This document shows positions 1 to 9,866 of a stretch of 64,000 nt of DNA, piece by piece. The stretch lies in contig NZ_CP146614.1 in the NCBI RefSeq assembly GCF_037094685.1, positions 1,488,001 through 1,552,000 of the forward strand, given 5' to 3'. The translations under genes and the position numbers were made by a program. The DNA is from Massilia sp. METH4. GTDB lineage: Bacteria > Pseudomonadota > Gammaproteobacteria > Burkholderiales > Burkholderiaceae_D. Numbering within the stretch: position 1 is the first letter of the stretch; each line of letters starts with the position of its first letter. The notes below the pieces were generated by a model. The model saw nothing but the letters and a program-made list of their open reading frames with translations, had not been told where the DNA came from and ran no database searches.

Positions 1-1
1 G

Positions 2-2110
2 GCCCTGAACAACCTGGGCCGCCTGCTGGAAATCGGCAAGTGCCTGCCGGAGGCGGAAGACTTCCTTGCCCGCAGCCTCGAACTGGATCCGGAGCAGCCG
101 CGTGTCATCATGCATTGGGTGCACCTGCGCCAGAAGCTGTGCCGCTGGCCCGTGTACCAGCCTTTCGCTGGCGTCACGGCCGAAGCGCAGTGGCGCCATA
201 CGTCGGCGCTGGCGATGCTGGCCGCGTCGGCCGACCCGGCCGTGCAGCTGGCCGCCTCGCGCCGTTTCGTCGACGAGAAGGTCGACAGCGACGTGCCGCA
301 CCTGGCCGACCCGAACGGCTACCCGCACAAGCGCATGCGCATCGGCTACCTGTCTTCCGACCTGTGCTCGCACGCCGTGGCGATCCTCACCGCCGAATTG
401 TACGAGCTGCACGACCGCTCGCGCGTGGAAGTCTATGCGTTCTCGTGGAGCCGCGAAGACAATTCATCGCTTCGAGCCCGGGTAGTGGGAGCAATGGACC
501 ACTATATCCGCATCGACCGCATGAGGGACGAGGAAGCGGCCCGCTGTATCCGCTCGCACGAGATCGACATCCTGGTCGACCTGCACGGCCTCACGATGGG
601 CGCGCGCCCTGGAATCCTGTGCCGCCGGCCGGCGCCCGTACAGCTGACGTGGCTGGGCTTTCCCGGTCCCACGGCGATTCCGGGCATCGACTACGTGGTG
701 GCGGACGCCTTCGTGCTGCCGCCCGAACTGGAAGCGCACTTCACCGAGAAGCCGCTGCGCATGCCGCATACGTTCCAGATCAACGACCGCCAGCGCGCCA
801 TCGGCGACACGTCGGACCGCGGCGCGCACGGCCTGCCGGAGGACCGCTTCGTCTTCTGCGCGTTCAACACCAACTTCAAGTTCACGCCGGAAGTGTTCGA
901 CGCGTGGATGCGCATCCTGCGTCGCGTGCCGGACAGCGTGCTGTGGATCGTGGCCGATGTCGATGCCACGCGGGGCAACCTGGTGCGCGAAGCCGAGGCA
1001 CGCGGCATTGATGGCGCGCGCCTGCTGTTTGCGGCGCGCGTGCCACCGGCCGACTACCTGGCCCGCTTCCGCCTGGCCGACCTGTTCCTGGACACCAACC
1101 CGTTCAACGGCGGCACCACCGCCAGCGATGCCTTGTGGGCCGGCCTGCCCGTGCTCACCTGGGCCGGCCAGACCTTCTGCTCGCGCATGGCCGGCAGCCT
1201 GCTGCATGCGGTGGGCCTGCCGGAACTGGTCACGCATTCGCTGGCGGAATACGAGGAAATGGCGGTGGCGCTGGCCACCGACCGGGCACGGATGGCGGAG
1301 CTGCGTTCGCGCCTGGCCGTCAACCGCGACACCAGCCCGCTGTTCGACACGCCACGCTTCGTGCGCGACTACGAAGACTTGCTGGCCTCCGTGGTAAAAC
1401 GCCCGGCCGGCGCGCCGCTGTCGGACGAGCCCGATCCGATCCGCGCCCACGCGGTGCCGGAACCGTCGCCAGGCCAGCTGAGCGTGCAGCAGAATGGCAT
1501 GCTGAACTTGATGCGGCCCGGCATGCACAGCGTCGTCGAGGTGGGCGGCGCCACGCTGGCCCAGGCATGGCGGGCACGTGCGCCGAACTCGCATTTCACC
1601 ACGATCACCGATCGGCCGGACGACGACGCGGCATTCTCGACCGGGATCATCGACGTGGAAGCGGAAGAGATGGACCAGGCCATGTGGAGCCAGGCGGCCC
1701 CGGCGCAATGCTGGCTGTTCCCGGAAACGCTGGAACGCCTGCGCGACCCATGGGCTTTCCTGCAACGCGTGCGGCACGAGGCACTGGGTGCCGTCGATAT
1801 CGTGGCTTGCGTGAACAATGGCCAGAACTGGCTCGTGCAATCGCAGCTGGCCACGGGGAACCTGTTGTACCAGCCTGCCGGCGTGCCGGACCGCCGCAGC
1901 CTGCACCTGTTCACCCGCACTTCGCTGGCCGCGCTGCTGCGCGAATGCGGCTTCGAGATCGCGGAAATGACGGCGGTGAATGCGCACCAGCCGCCGCCGG
2001 CCGTGCTGGAAGCGATTCGGCAGCTGGCCGTTGCCACCGGGGGCGATCCGGCGCTGGCCGAGCAGGATGCGCTGGCTTATCAGTATCTGGTGCGGGCAGT
2101 GGCGGTCTAA
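2..2110 (+). CDS. GT41 (O-GlcNAc transferase/SPINDLY-like) glycosyltransferase with methyltransferase-like C-terminus, 5' partial
   Basis: The reading frame is open from the first complete codon of the window, so the start lies upstream; 702 residues are visible. The first ~35 residues (ALNNLGRLLEIGKC...) look like the last TPR unit. The GT41 catalytic region follows: RIGYLSSDLCSH carries the usual histidine, FPGPT and FNTNFKF mark the nucleotide-sugar lobe, and FLDTNPFNGGTTASDALW plus FCSRMAGSLL are hallmark OGT motifs. Known family members transfer a sugar from UDP- or GDP-sugar to protein Ser/Thr; bacterial homologues often modify surface or flagellar proteins. The last ~190 residues are not part of GT41: VVEVGGATLAQ, ERLRDPWAFLQ and LLRECGFEI resemble the skeleton of a class I SAM methyltransferase without an intact glycine loop. 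The acceptor is unknown. Confidence 0.85.
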   Translation, partial: ALNNLGRLLEIGKCLPEAEDFLARSLELDPEQPRVIMHWVHLRQKLCRWPVYQPFAGVTAEAQWRHTSALAMLAASADPAVQLAASRRFVDEKVDSDVPHLADPNGYPHKRMRIGYLSSDLCSHAVAILTAELYELHDRSRVEVYAFSWSREDNSSLRARVVGAMDHYIRIDRMRDEEAARCIRSHEIDILVDLHGLTMGARPGILCRRPAPVQLTWLGFPGPTAIPGIDYVVADAFVLPPELEAHFTEKPLRMPHTFQINDRQRAIGDTSDRGAHGLPEDRFVFCAFNTNFKFTPEVFDAWMRILRRVPDSVLWIVADVDATRGNLVREAEARGIDGARLLFAARVPPADYLARFRLADLFLDTNPFNGGTTASDALWAGLPVLTWAGQTFCSRMAGSLLHAVGLPELVTHSLAEYEEMAVALATDRARMAELRSRLAVNRDTSPLFDTPRFVRDYEDLLASVVKRPAGAPLSDEPDPIRAHAVPEPSPGQLSVQQNGMLNLMRPGMHSVVEVGGATLAQAWRARAPNSHFTTITDRPDDDAAFSTGIIDVEAEEMDQAMWSQAAPAQCWLFPETLERLRDPWAFLQRVRHEALGAVDIVACVNNGQNWLVQSQLATGNLLYQPAGVPDRRSLHLFTRTSLAALLRECGFEIAEMTAVNAHQPPPAVLEAIRQLAVATGGDPALAEQDALAYQYLVRAVAV

Positions 2111-2211
2111 GAACGCCTAACACCCACCCCATGGCCACGTTGCAGCGTCTCGCCGTACAGGCGTACTGTCTTCGACGCCGCGCCTTGCCCTGGGTGTTTT
2201 GTTAGGCGTTC
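2111..2211. repeat. ~100-bp palindromic element, copy A
   Basis: It begins GAACGCCTAAC and ends GTTAGGCGTTC, so the ends are inverted repeats directly after the GT41 stop codon. The core (TGCAGCGTCTCGCCGTACAG, then GTACTGTCTTCGACGCC) recurs in the opposite orientation at 2821-2923. The position suggests a REP-like element that may also fold as a 3' hairpin. Confidence 0.8.
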
Positions 2212-2244
2212 TAAAGCGCTTGCCTGGCGGGCCGCCTTTGGGGC

Positions 2245-2688
2245 CTATGCGCCTGCGAAGGCGGCGACCTGCTCGATGGTCAGTGGTGCAAGCGGCGTGG
2301 AGCACGTTGCGCCGACGGCTTCCGTCTTGCGCCCTGCGTGACCTTTGCTTTCGATCGCGGCAATGTCGACCGCGCTAAGGGCGCCCAACTGCGCCATCGC
2401 CAATACGCTCACCTGGGCGGAATTCATGATGACGATCCTGTCAGCTGACAGCGCGCCGATCAGGCCGCCGCCCAGACCGGGCACTTGCGCGGTGGTCAAC
2501 GCGGCCGGCTCGGCCGCCATGCCGGACTTCATCGCCTTGGCCGGCAGCGTAGCGGCCGCCTGCGTGCCGAGGGCCGCAGCCTGCGTCTTGGACAAGGCCG
2601 CCACTGCCGCAGTCGCGATGAAGCGGCCAACCTGCGAGCTCGACCAAACCATGTCCTGCGCGGTACTCAAACTGGTGTGATAAGTCAT
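2245..2688 (-). CDS. small Ala/Gln-rich repeat protein of unknown function
   Basis: 147 residues when started at MTYHTSLST, chosen because GGAG lies 6 nt upstream; an in-frame ATG seven codons earlier lacks this. The sequence is built from degenerate ~10-12-residue units with a serine/threonine, a glutamine and small hydrophobics (STAQDM, SSSQVGRF, LTTAQVPGL, NSAQVSVL, AMAQLGAL, TIEQVAAF). Similar ALTTAQVAAL-like units occur in large secreted repeat proteins of this family of bacteria (recollection, not searched). No signal peptide or membrane segment is seen. The gene sits alone between two inverted copies of the palindromic element, so it may be a displaced repeat cassette. Confidence 0.6.
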   Translation of the reverse strand: MTYHTSLSTAQDMVWSSSQVGRFIATAAVAALSKTQAAALGTQAAATLPAKAMKSGMAAEPAALTTAQVPGLGGGLIGALSADRIVIMNSAQVSVLAMAQLGALSAVDIAAIESKGHAGRKTEAVGATCSTPLAPLTIEQVAAFAGA

Positions 2689-2820
2689 TGGATTCTCCGG
2701 GGCCTGCAAATGCCTGGCTGATACGAAGCGGGCAGCGTCATTACCACTTGGTACTTACGCTGCTGCTCGGCTCCACCAAGCCCTGTTTCAGTGCTTAACG
2801 GCAACAGATCCAAATGCTTT

Positions 2821-2923
2821 AGAGCGCCTAACGAAAACCGCAGGGCAAGGCGCGGCGTCGAAGACAGTACACCTGTACGGCGAGACGCTGCACCGCAGCC
2901 ATGGGGGTTTTGTCAGGCGCTCT
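2821..2923. repeat. ~100-bp palindromic element, copy B (inverted relative to copy A)
   Basis: It starts AGAGCGCCTAAC and ends GTCAGGCGCTCT. Its reverse complement shares with copy A an almost unbroken central block including CGTCTCGCCGTACAGG and CTTCGACGCCGCGCCTTGCC, with differences concentrated in the arms. Compensating changes in the arms (GAACGCC/GGCGTTC in A, AGCGCC/GGCGCT in B) imply the stem is under selection. Confidence 0.8.
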
Positions 2924-2972
2924 TAGGCATTGCAGCTTTCCCGGTACACAGCACCTGCGATGCCGAGCGCGG

Positions 2973-3008
2973 GTGAAAAAAAACGGAAGAGCTTTCCAGC
3001 TCTTCCGT
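2973..3008 (-). terminator. rho-independent terminator of ssb
   Basis: A perfect 11-bp stem ACGGAAGAGCT/AGCTCTTCCGT with a TTCC loop; read on the minus strand it is followed by a run of T. It lies 64 nt beyond the ssb stop codon. Confidence 0.85.
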
Positions 3009-3071
3009 TCGTTTGCTTCGGCACGGATGGGAATCCCTGCCTGCCCGGTGCCTGGTGCACCAGAGGCGCAC

Positions 3072-3566
3072 TCAGAATGGAATATCGTCATCCATATCCG
3101 AGAAGTTCGGTGCCGGCTTCGGTGCCGGGCGCGGTGCCGGTGCGGCAGCCTGCGGGCGCGGAGCGGGACGGCTCGGCGGCGCGTCGTAGCCGCCCATGTC
3201 GTCGCCACCCATCGCATCGCCGCCCATGCCCTGGCGGCCGCCCAGCATCTGCATTTCCTGCGCGATGATGTCGGTGGCGTACTTCTCGATGCCGTCCTTG
3301 TCGGTGTACTTGCGGGTCTGCAGGCGGCCTTCGACGTAGACCGAGGAGCCCTTCTTCAGGTACTGGCCGACGATTTCCGCCAGGCGGCCGAAGAAGGAGA
3401 TGCGGTGCCACTCGGTGGTTTCCTTCTGTTCGCCCGTGTTGCGGTCCTTGCTGCGGAAGGACGTGGCGACAGCAATGTTGGCGATGGCATCGCCGCTCGG
3501 CATGTAGCGGATCTCCGGATCGCGGCCCAGGTTGCCGACGATGATGACTTTATTGACAGATGCCAT
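3072..3566 (-). CDS. ssb: single-stranded DNA-binding protein SSB
   Basis: 164 residues. The N-terminal OB-fold ([46 protein letters not shown]) covers roughly residues 1-110. A Gly/Pro/Ala-rich linker follows, and the acidic tip DMDDDIPF is the conserved peptide that recruits RecQ, PriA, Exo I and other partners. AGGAG lies 7 nt before the ATG. SSB coats single-stranded DNA as a tetramer in replication, recombination and repair. It is divergent from uvrA with a LexA box between them, the same arrangement as in Escherichia coli, so at least one of its promoters is probably SOS-responsive. Confidence 0.98.
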   Translation of the reverse strand: MASVNKVIIVGNLGRDPEIRYMPSGDAIANIAVATSFRSKDRNTGEQKETTEWHRISFFGRLAEIVGQYLKKGSSVYVEGRLQTRKYTDKDGIEKYATDIIAQEMQMLGGRQGMGGDAMGGDDMGGYDAPPSRPAPRPQAAAPAPRPAPKPAPNFSDMDDDIPF

Positions 3567-3702
3567 GTAGTACTCCTGCGTGAATATTTACCAAACGATC
3601 ATTATAAGACAGGGCCTGTGGACAACATACCACGGGACAGATGAATTTTTTGCTGCAAGGCTGGGAGCTTTTCCGCGTGCGTCGCGCAGCGGAATGTGAA
3701 TA

Positions 3703-3718
3703 CTGGTATTATATACAG
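3703..3718. promoter_or_regulatory. LexA (SOS) box shared by ssb and uvrA
   Basis: CTGGTATTATATACAG matches CTG-N10-CAG exactly and extends to TACTG...CAGTA. It lies about 235 nt upstream of the uvrA start and 136 nt upstream of the ssb start. The remainder of the 387-nt intergenic region (3567-3953) shows no convincing gene. Confidence 0.9.
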
Positions 3719-3953
3719 TATTTGCCAGCCATGGCTTGCCAGCGTGTGATTCGCATCAATTCGGCCCGGATTGGCCCGAGTCGGGCCCAATTCAGCCATC
3801 AGGACTTGAAACAGGGCTTGAAATCGAATCGAACGCCTGCATAGTGGACTGGTTGGTCTCCGGACGCCGCGCTGCATTGTCAAGTCTTCAAGCGGATGAT
3901 CGTTCCAGGTGGGCCGTCCTGTCGTTTCTCGCATATTCAAGGCACATACATAC

Positions 3954-6806
<2,853 letters not shown>

Positions 6807-6824
6807 GCGGCCCCACGGTCCACC

Positions 6825-6851
6825 AAGCCGGCTCTCCGAGCCGGCTTTTTT
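6825..6851 (+). terminator. rho-independent terminator of uvrA
   Basis: AAGCCGGCT/AGCCGGCTT stem with a CTCCG loop and a following T run, 18 nt after the uvrA stop. Confidence 0.9.
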
Positions 6852-6853
6852 AT

Positions 6854-6890
6854 TGCCTGAAAAATGGGGTACGTCCCCATTTTTCAGGCA
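6854..6890. repeat. GGGG-N5-CCCC palindrome (CCTGAAAAATGGGG family)
   Basis: A perfect 16-bp inverted repeat with a TACGT loop: TGCCTGAAAAATGGGG pairs with its reverse complement. The same arm recurs at 24777-24815 and, truncated, at 24824-24856, each time just past a stop codon. Confidence 0.85.
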
Positions 6891-6922
6891 ACATCCATGA
6901 GCTGGCACCGAAACATGCCGTC

Positions 6923-7033
6923 TCAATAAAAGGTGAAATCTTCGTTGCACCTCGGGATGCCCTGCACGGCATCGGCCACGACATACCACACCAGCCCGGC
7001 GACGGGCAGCACCAGCAACCACAGAGCGGCCAT
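6923..7033 (-). CDS. 36-residue putative single-pass membrane peptide next to TetR
   Basis: A small gene read directly from the sequence: ATG at 7033, TGA at 6923-6925. A perfect AGGAGG lies 5 nt before the ATG. The peptide opens MAALWLLVLPVAGLVWYVVA, one hydrophobic segment, and ends with a short polar tail, RCNEDFTFY. A palindrome matching the one in front of tetR lies 24 nt upstream of the start, so the gene is probably under TetR control. Function is unknown; candidates are a small stress-response membrane protein or a regulator of the nearby ZIP transporter. Support is the strong ribosome-binding site and the operator; codon evidence is limited by length. Confidence 0.65.
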   Translation of the reverse strand: MAALWLLVLPVAGLVWYVVADAVQGIPRCNEDFTFY

Positions 7034-7056
7034 CACAGCCTCCTAGTCCAGTTCCA

Positions 7057-7076
7057 TTTCGCACAGGTGTGCGAAA
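7057..7076. promoter_or_regulatory. putative TetR operator in front of the 36-residue gene
   Basis: TTTCGCACAGGTGTGCGAAA is a near-perfect 20-bp palindrome, matching TTTAGCACACGTGTGCGAAA upstream of tetR. On the minus strand a TTGACG sequence ends 3 nt before it, a plausible -35, so a bound repressor would block RNA polymerase. Confidence 0.75.
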
Positions 7077-7083
7077 GTGCGTC

Positions 7084-7106
7084 AAAAATAAACGGGCAAG
7101 GCCCGT
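7084..7106 (-). terminator. possible terminator of tetR
   Basis: A short ACGGGC/GCCCGT stem with a three-base loop, followed on the minus strand by TTATTTTT. It lies between the tetR stop and the downstream operator. Confidence 0.5.
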
Positions 7107-7123
7107 CCCCATCATGCAGCGCC

Positions 7124-7738
7124 CTACTCCACTTCGTTGAAGCTCTTGTACGTTGAGATCAGCCGGTTGAACGCCCGGCCCATGCGCTTCGGTGCCGTAT
7201 CGTCGCGCAGGAAGCGCACGTCGTGCATCACGCCGATGATCAGGCTGTAGATCTCGAACACCAGCTGTTCGGGATCGGTATCGGGCCGCAGGTGCCCCAT
7301 TTCCATCGCTTGCAGCACGGTCTTGCGCAGCGAGGCACGCCAGCGCATCACGCCAGCTTCCAGCCGGTCGCGCAGCGGGCCGTCCAGGTCGTCGAATTCG
7401 AAGGCCCCCGCCGTGTACAGGCAGGCGCCGCGCAACGCCTCGTTGCTGCCCTTCCTGAGCCACAGGTTCACCTGCATGACCAGCCGCGGCAGCCCTTTCG
7501 GCGCCGCCATGGACGGCATGAACACCTCCTCGGCGAAGCCGCGGTCGTATTCATCGAGCACCGCGCCCTGCAGCGCTTCCAGCGAGCCGACCCGCGAGAA
7601 CACGCCGCTCTTGCTGATGCCGGTGCGCTTGGCGAGCTCGCCCAGCGACAGCTTGCCGATGCCATCCGAGGCAGCCATCTCCATGGCCGCGGCGAGAATG
7701 GTGGCGTAGGTGGTTTCGCTCTTGGCCGTGATATTCAT
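7124..7738 (-). CDS. TetR/AcrR family transcriptional regulator
   Basis: 204 residues. The N-terminal helix-turn-helix occupies about residues 10-58 (TILAAAMEMAASDGIGKLSLGE... then KRTGISKSGVFSRVGSLEAL). The C-terminal ligand-binding helical domain includes GACLYTAGAFEFDD. Proteins of this class are usually repressors released by a small molecule. A palindrome 9 nt upstream of the start indicates autoregulation and reaches into the divergent region of the ZIP transporter. A second copy stands before the small membrane-peptide gene downstream, defining a likely three-gene regulon. The ligand is unknown; the neighbours suggest a metal or an envelope stress signal. Confidence 0.9.
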   Translation of the reverse strand: MNITAKSETTYATILAAAMEMAASDGIGKLSLGELAKRTGISKSGVFSRVGSLEALQGAVLDEYDRGFAEEVFMPSMAAPKGLPRLVMQVNLWLRKGSNEALRGACLYTAGAFEFDDLDGPLRDRLEAGVMRWRASLRKTVLQAMEMGHLRPDTDPEQLVFEIYSLIIGVMHDVRFLRDDTAPKRMGRAFNRLISTYKSFNEVE

Positions 7739-7746
7739 GGCCGTAC

Positions 7747-7766
7747 TTTAGCACACGTGTGCGAAA
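7747..7766. promoter_or_regulatory. putative TetR operator between tetR and the ZIP transporter
   Basis: TTTAGCACACGTGTGCGAAA contains the perfect palindrome GCACACGTGTGC. It sits 9 nt upstream of the tetR ATG and 87 nt upstream of the divergent transporter start. Confidence 0.75.
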
Positions 7767-7852
7767 CTTCCAGGTATTTTTATTGCCCAGCCAGCCGGAC
7801 GCCATGGCAAGGCGAATGCGCCGACAATCGCCTGGTACGAAAAAGGAGGTAT

Positions 7853-8608
7853 ATGGACGGTATCGCGTTGTGGGCCCAGGCGGGCTTCTGGGGATTCGTG
7901 GCCGGCGCGGCGCTGCTGCTGGGTGCCGCCGTCGGCTACTGGGTGGCGGTGCCGCAGCGGGTGATCGCCGGGATCATGGCGTTCGGCAGCGGCGTGCTGA
8001 TCTCGGCGCTGTCGTTCGACTTGATGGATGAAGCATTCCGCCAGGGTGGCTTCAATGCCACGGCGATCGGCTTCCTCGGCGGCGCCGTCGTCTACACGGC
8101 GGCCAACCGCCTGCTCGCCGCGCATGGCGCCAGGCACCGCAAGCGCTCGTCGGGCCGGCAGTCCACCGAAGGCAGCGGGACGGCGCTCGCGCTCGGCGCG
8201 CTGATGGACGGGATACCGGAATCGATCGTCATCGGACTGTCGCTGCTCAAGGGCGGCGCGGTGAGCACGGTGGCCGTGGCGGCGGTGTTCCTGTCGAATA
8301 TCCCGGAGGGCTTGTCGAGCGCCGCCGGCATGAAGCGTGCCGGCCGCTCGGTGCAATACATCTTCGCCATCTGGGGCGGCATCGCCCTGGCCTCCAGCGC
8401 GGCGGCGCTGGTGGGCTACTCGGTGTTCCAGCGCTTTTCGGCCGAAGTGGTGGCGGCCACGACGGCGGTTGCCGCCGGTGCCATCCTTGCCATGCTGGTC
8501 GACACGATGATCCCCGAAGCGTTCGAGGAAACGCATGACTACGCGGGGCTGATCACGGTGGGCGGCTTCCTGGCCGCCTTCGCGCTCTCCAAGCTGGGCG
8601 GCGCTTGA
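7853..8608 (+). CDS. ZIP-family divalent metal transporter
   Basis: 251 residues. The start is fixed by AAGGAGG 5 nt before ATG; a longer in-frame ORF upstream is not credible because it overlaps tetR. About eight hydrophobic segments are seen. ZIP signature positions appear as MDGIPES (around residues 118-124) and SNIPEGLSSAAG (148-159), where the family usually has HN/HG-x-PEG; Asp and Asn in place of the histidines suggest altered metal preference. ZIP proteins bring Zn, Fe or Mn into the cytoplasm. The gene is divergent from tetR with an operator between them. Confidence 0.8.
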   Translation: MDGIALWAQAGFWGFVAGAALLLGAAVGYWVAVPQRVIAGIMAFGSGVLISALSFDLMDEAFRQGGFNATAIGFLGGAVVYTAANRLLAAHGARHRKRSSGRQSTEGSGTALALGALMDGIPESIVIGLSLLKGGAVSTVAVAAVFLSNIPEGLSSAAGMKRAGRSVQYIFAIWGGIALASSAAALVGYSVFQRFSAEVVAATTAVAAGAILAMLVDTMIPEAFEETHDYAGLITVGGFLAAFALSKLGGA

Positions 8609-8629
8609 TCGTCGGCCTTGTGGCAGTTC

Positions 8630-9169
8630 TTACTTCACGTAGCGGGCGATACACTCGCGGCCGCGCAGCTCCGCGGCGGCGAGCTGCTCGACATTGATCG
8701 CGTCCAGCAACTTGGCGAGCGACTTGCGGGCATCGTCCGCCACCAGTTCATCGGTCTCATCGCGCTCATTGCGGGGCGCCGCGGCGCACCGATACCACGC
8801 GTAAGCCGCGACCGGATCGCGCGCGACACCTTCGCCGTCCGCGAACGCGTCACCAAGGTGCCACTGTGCTTCAGAATGGCCGAGTTCCGCAGCCTTGCGC
8901 CATAACCCGACCGCACGCGTGGCGTCCTTCGCGCCGCCCCAGCCGCGATACAGCAGGAAGCCGAGATTGTTGTGCGCGTGGATGTCGTCCTGCAGCGCGG
9001 CCTTTTCCCAGTGCGTTCGCGCTGCCGCGTAATCCTGTGCGCGGTAGGCGTCGACACCCTGGTTGTATTCGGTTGATGGTTCGGCGAGTGCCTCGCGGCC
9101 GGACGCCAGGGACAGCATGAATGCCATCAGCAGCGCCAGGCCGTCCACCTGAAAAATCCCGAGGCTCAT
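8630..9169 (-). CDS. secreted Sel1-like repeat protein
   Basis: 179 residues with an N-terminal hydrophobic export segment (LALLMAFMLSLASG). At least two Sel1/TPR-like units are seen (NLGFLLYRGWGGAKDATRAV, then QWHLGDAFADGEGVARDPVA). Sel1 repeats are helical scaffolds for protein contacts. Its ATG overlaps the stop codon of the upstream ankyrin gene (ATGA), so the two are translationally coupled and may act together. No enzymatic motif is visible. Confidence 0.8.
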   Translation of the reverse strand: MSLGIFQVDGLALLMAFMLSLASGREALAEPSTEYNQGVDAYRAQDYAAARTHWEKAALQDDIHAHNNLGFLLYRGWGGAKDATRAVGLWRKAAELGHSEAQWHLGDAFADGEGVARDPVAAYAWYRCAAAPRNERDETDELVADDARKSLAKLLDAINVEQLAAAELRGRECIARYVK

Positions 9170-9711
9170 CGTTCGGCCCGCAGCGACTCCAGCAGCGCCG
9201 CCGTATCGGCCGCGCCCATCTTCTGCGCGGCGTCCAGTGCCGAGACACCGGCGGCATCGACGCCGAACGGATCGGCGCCGCGCTCGATCAGCAGGCGTGC
9301 AATGTCGACACGGTTGAACATGGCGGCGAACATCAGCGCCGTCTTGCCGTCGCGGCCGCGGCTGTCGGCCTGGGCGCCGTGGTCGAGCAGCAGCGTGGCG
9401 ATCGCCAGGTCGCCCTTGAATGCCGCGCCCATCAGCGGACTCTGGCCGGCATCGTTCTGCAACTCCGGATCGGCGCCGTGCTCCAGCAGCACCTTCGTCG
9501 TTTCCGGATGACCGTTGTAACTGGCCAGCATCAGCAAGCTGTCGCCGCGCTCGTTGCGCAGGTTGGCCGGCATGCCTTGCGACAGCAGCGTGGCCAGTTC
9601 GGCCGTTTCGCCGCCGCGGGCCATCTGGAAGACCTTGCGGGCGAAGGCAAGCGTGTCGTCGTCGAGCTGGCCCGGATCGGCCGGGCGTGCGGAATTGGGC
9701 TCATGTGCCAT
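9166..9711 (-). CDS. ankyrin repeat protein
   Basis: 181 residues from MAHEPNSARP; GAGGAG lies 6 nt upstream, so this start is preferred over one 21 codons further out. Four ankyrin units are clear (GDSLLMLASYNGHPETTKVL, GQSPLMGAAFKGDLAIATLL, GKTALMFAAMFNRVDIARLL, GVSALDAAQKMGAADTAALL). No signal peptide, so it is probably cytoplasmic. It is an adaptor-type scaffold of unknown partner, coupled to the Sel1 protein by an ATGA overlap. Confidence 0.88.
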   Translation of the reverse strand: MAHEPNSARPADPGQLDDDTLAFARKVFQMARGGETAELATLLSQGMPANLRNERGDSLLMLASYNGHPETTKVLLEHGADPELQNDAGQSPLMGAAFKGDLAIATLLLDHGAQADSRGRDGKTALMFAAMFNRVDIARLLIERGADPFGVDAAGVSALDAAQKMGAADTAALLESLRAER

Positions 9712-9813
9712 GCGTGGCTCCTCTATTGAATGCTTGCGGCATCTTACACCGGACACCCCCGAGGGCTGCCCCATGGAAGTTGCCCAAAGCGGGGATCAGA
9801 CCCCGGTTCTTGG

Positions 9814-9849
9814 AAAAAAAAAGCGCGCACCTCGCGGTGCGCGCTTTTA
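9814..9849 (-). terminator. rho-independent terminator of pckG
   Basis: AGCGCGCAC/GTGCGCGCT stem with a CTCGCG loop; the minus strand continues into a T run (A run on the plus strand from 9814). It may work in both directions. Just upstream, 9790-9804 holds a GGGG-ATCAGA-CCCC sequence similar to the other short palindromes in this window. Confidence 0.85.
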
Positions 9850-9866
9850 TCTGGAACCCGGCGCGA

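Noticed and set aside
2117..2305. 62-codon minus-strand reading frame across the palindromic element (and a similar 61-codon frame at 2791-2976)
   Set aside because: Both are translations of the repeated palindrome itself (shared RARRGVEDSTPVRRDA) with no ribosome-binding site, so they are repeat artefacts.
3641..3844. 67-codon frame between ssb and uvrA
   Set aside because: It runs across the LexA box, has no ribosome-binding site and resembles no family; region treated as promoter.
7223..7852. Long N-terminal extension of the ZIP transporter
   Set aside because: It would overlap tetR entirely; the strong AAGGAGG before the ATG at 7853 defines the start.
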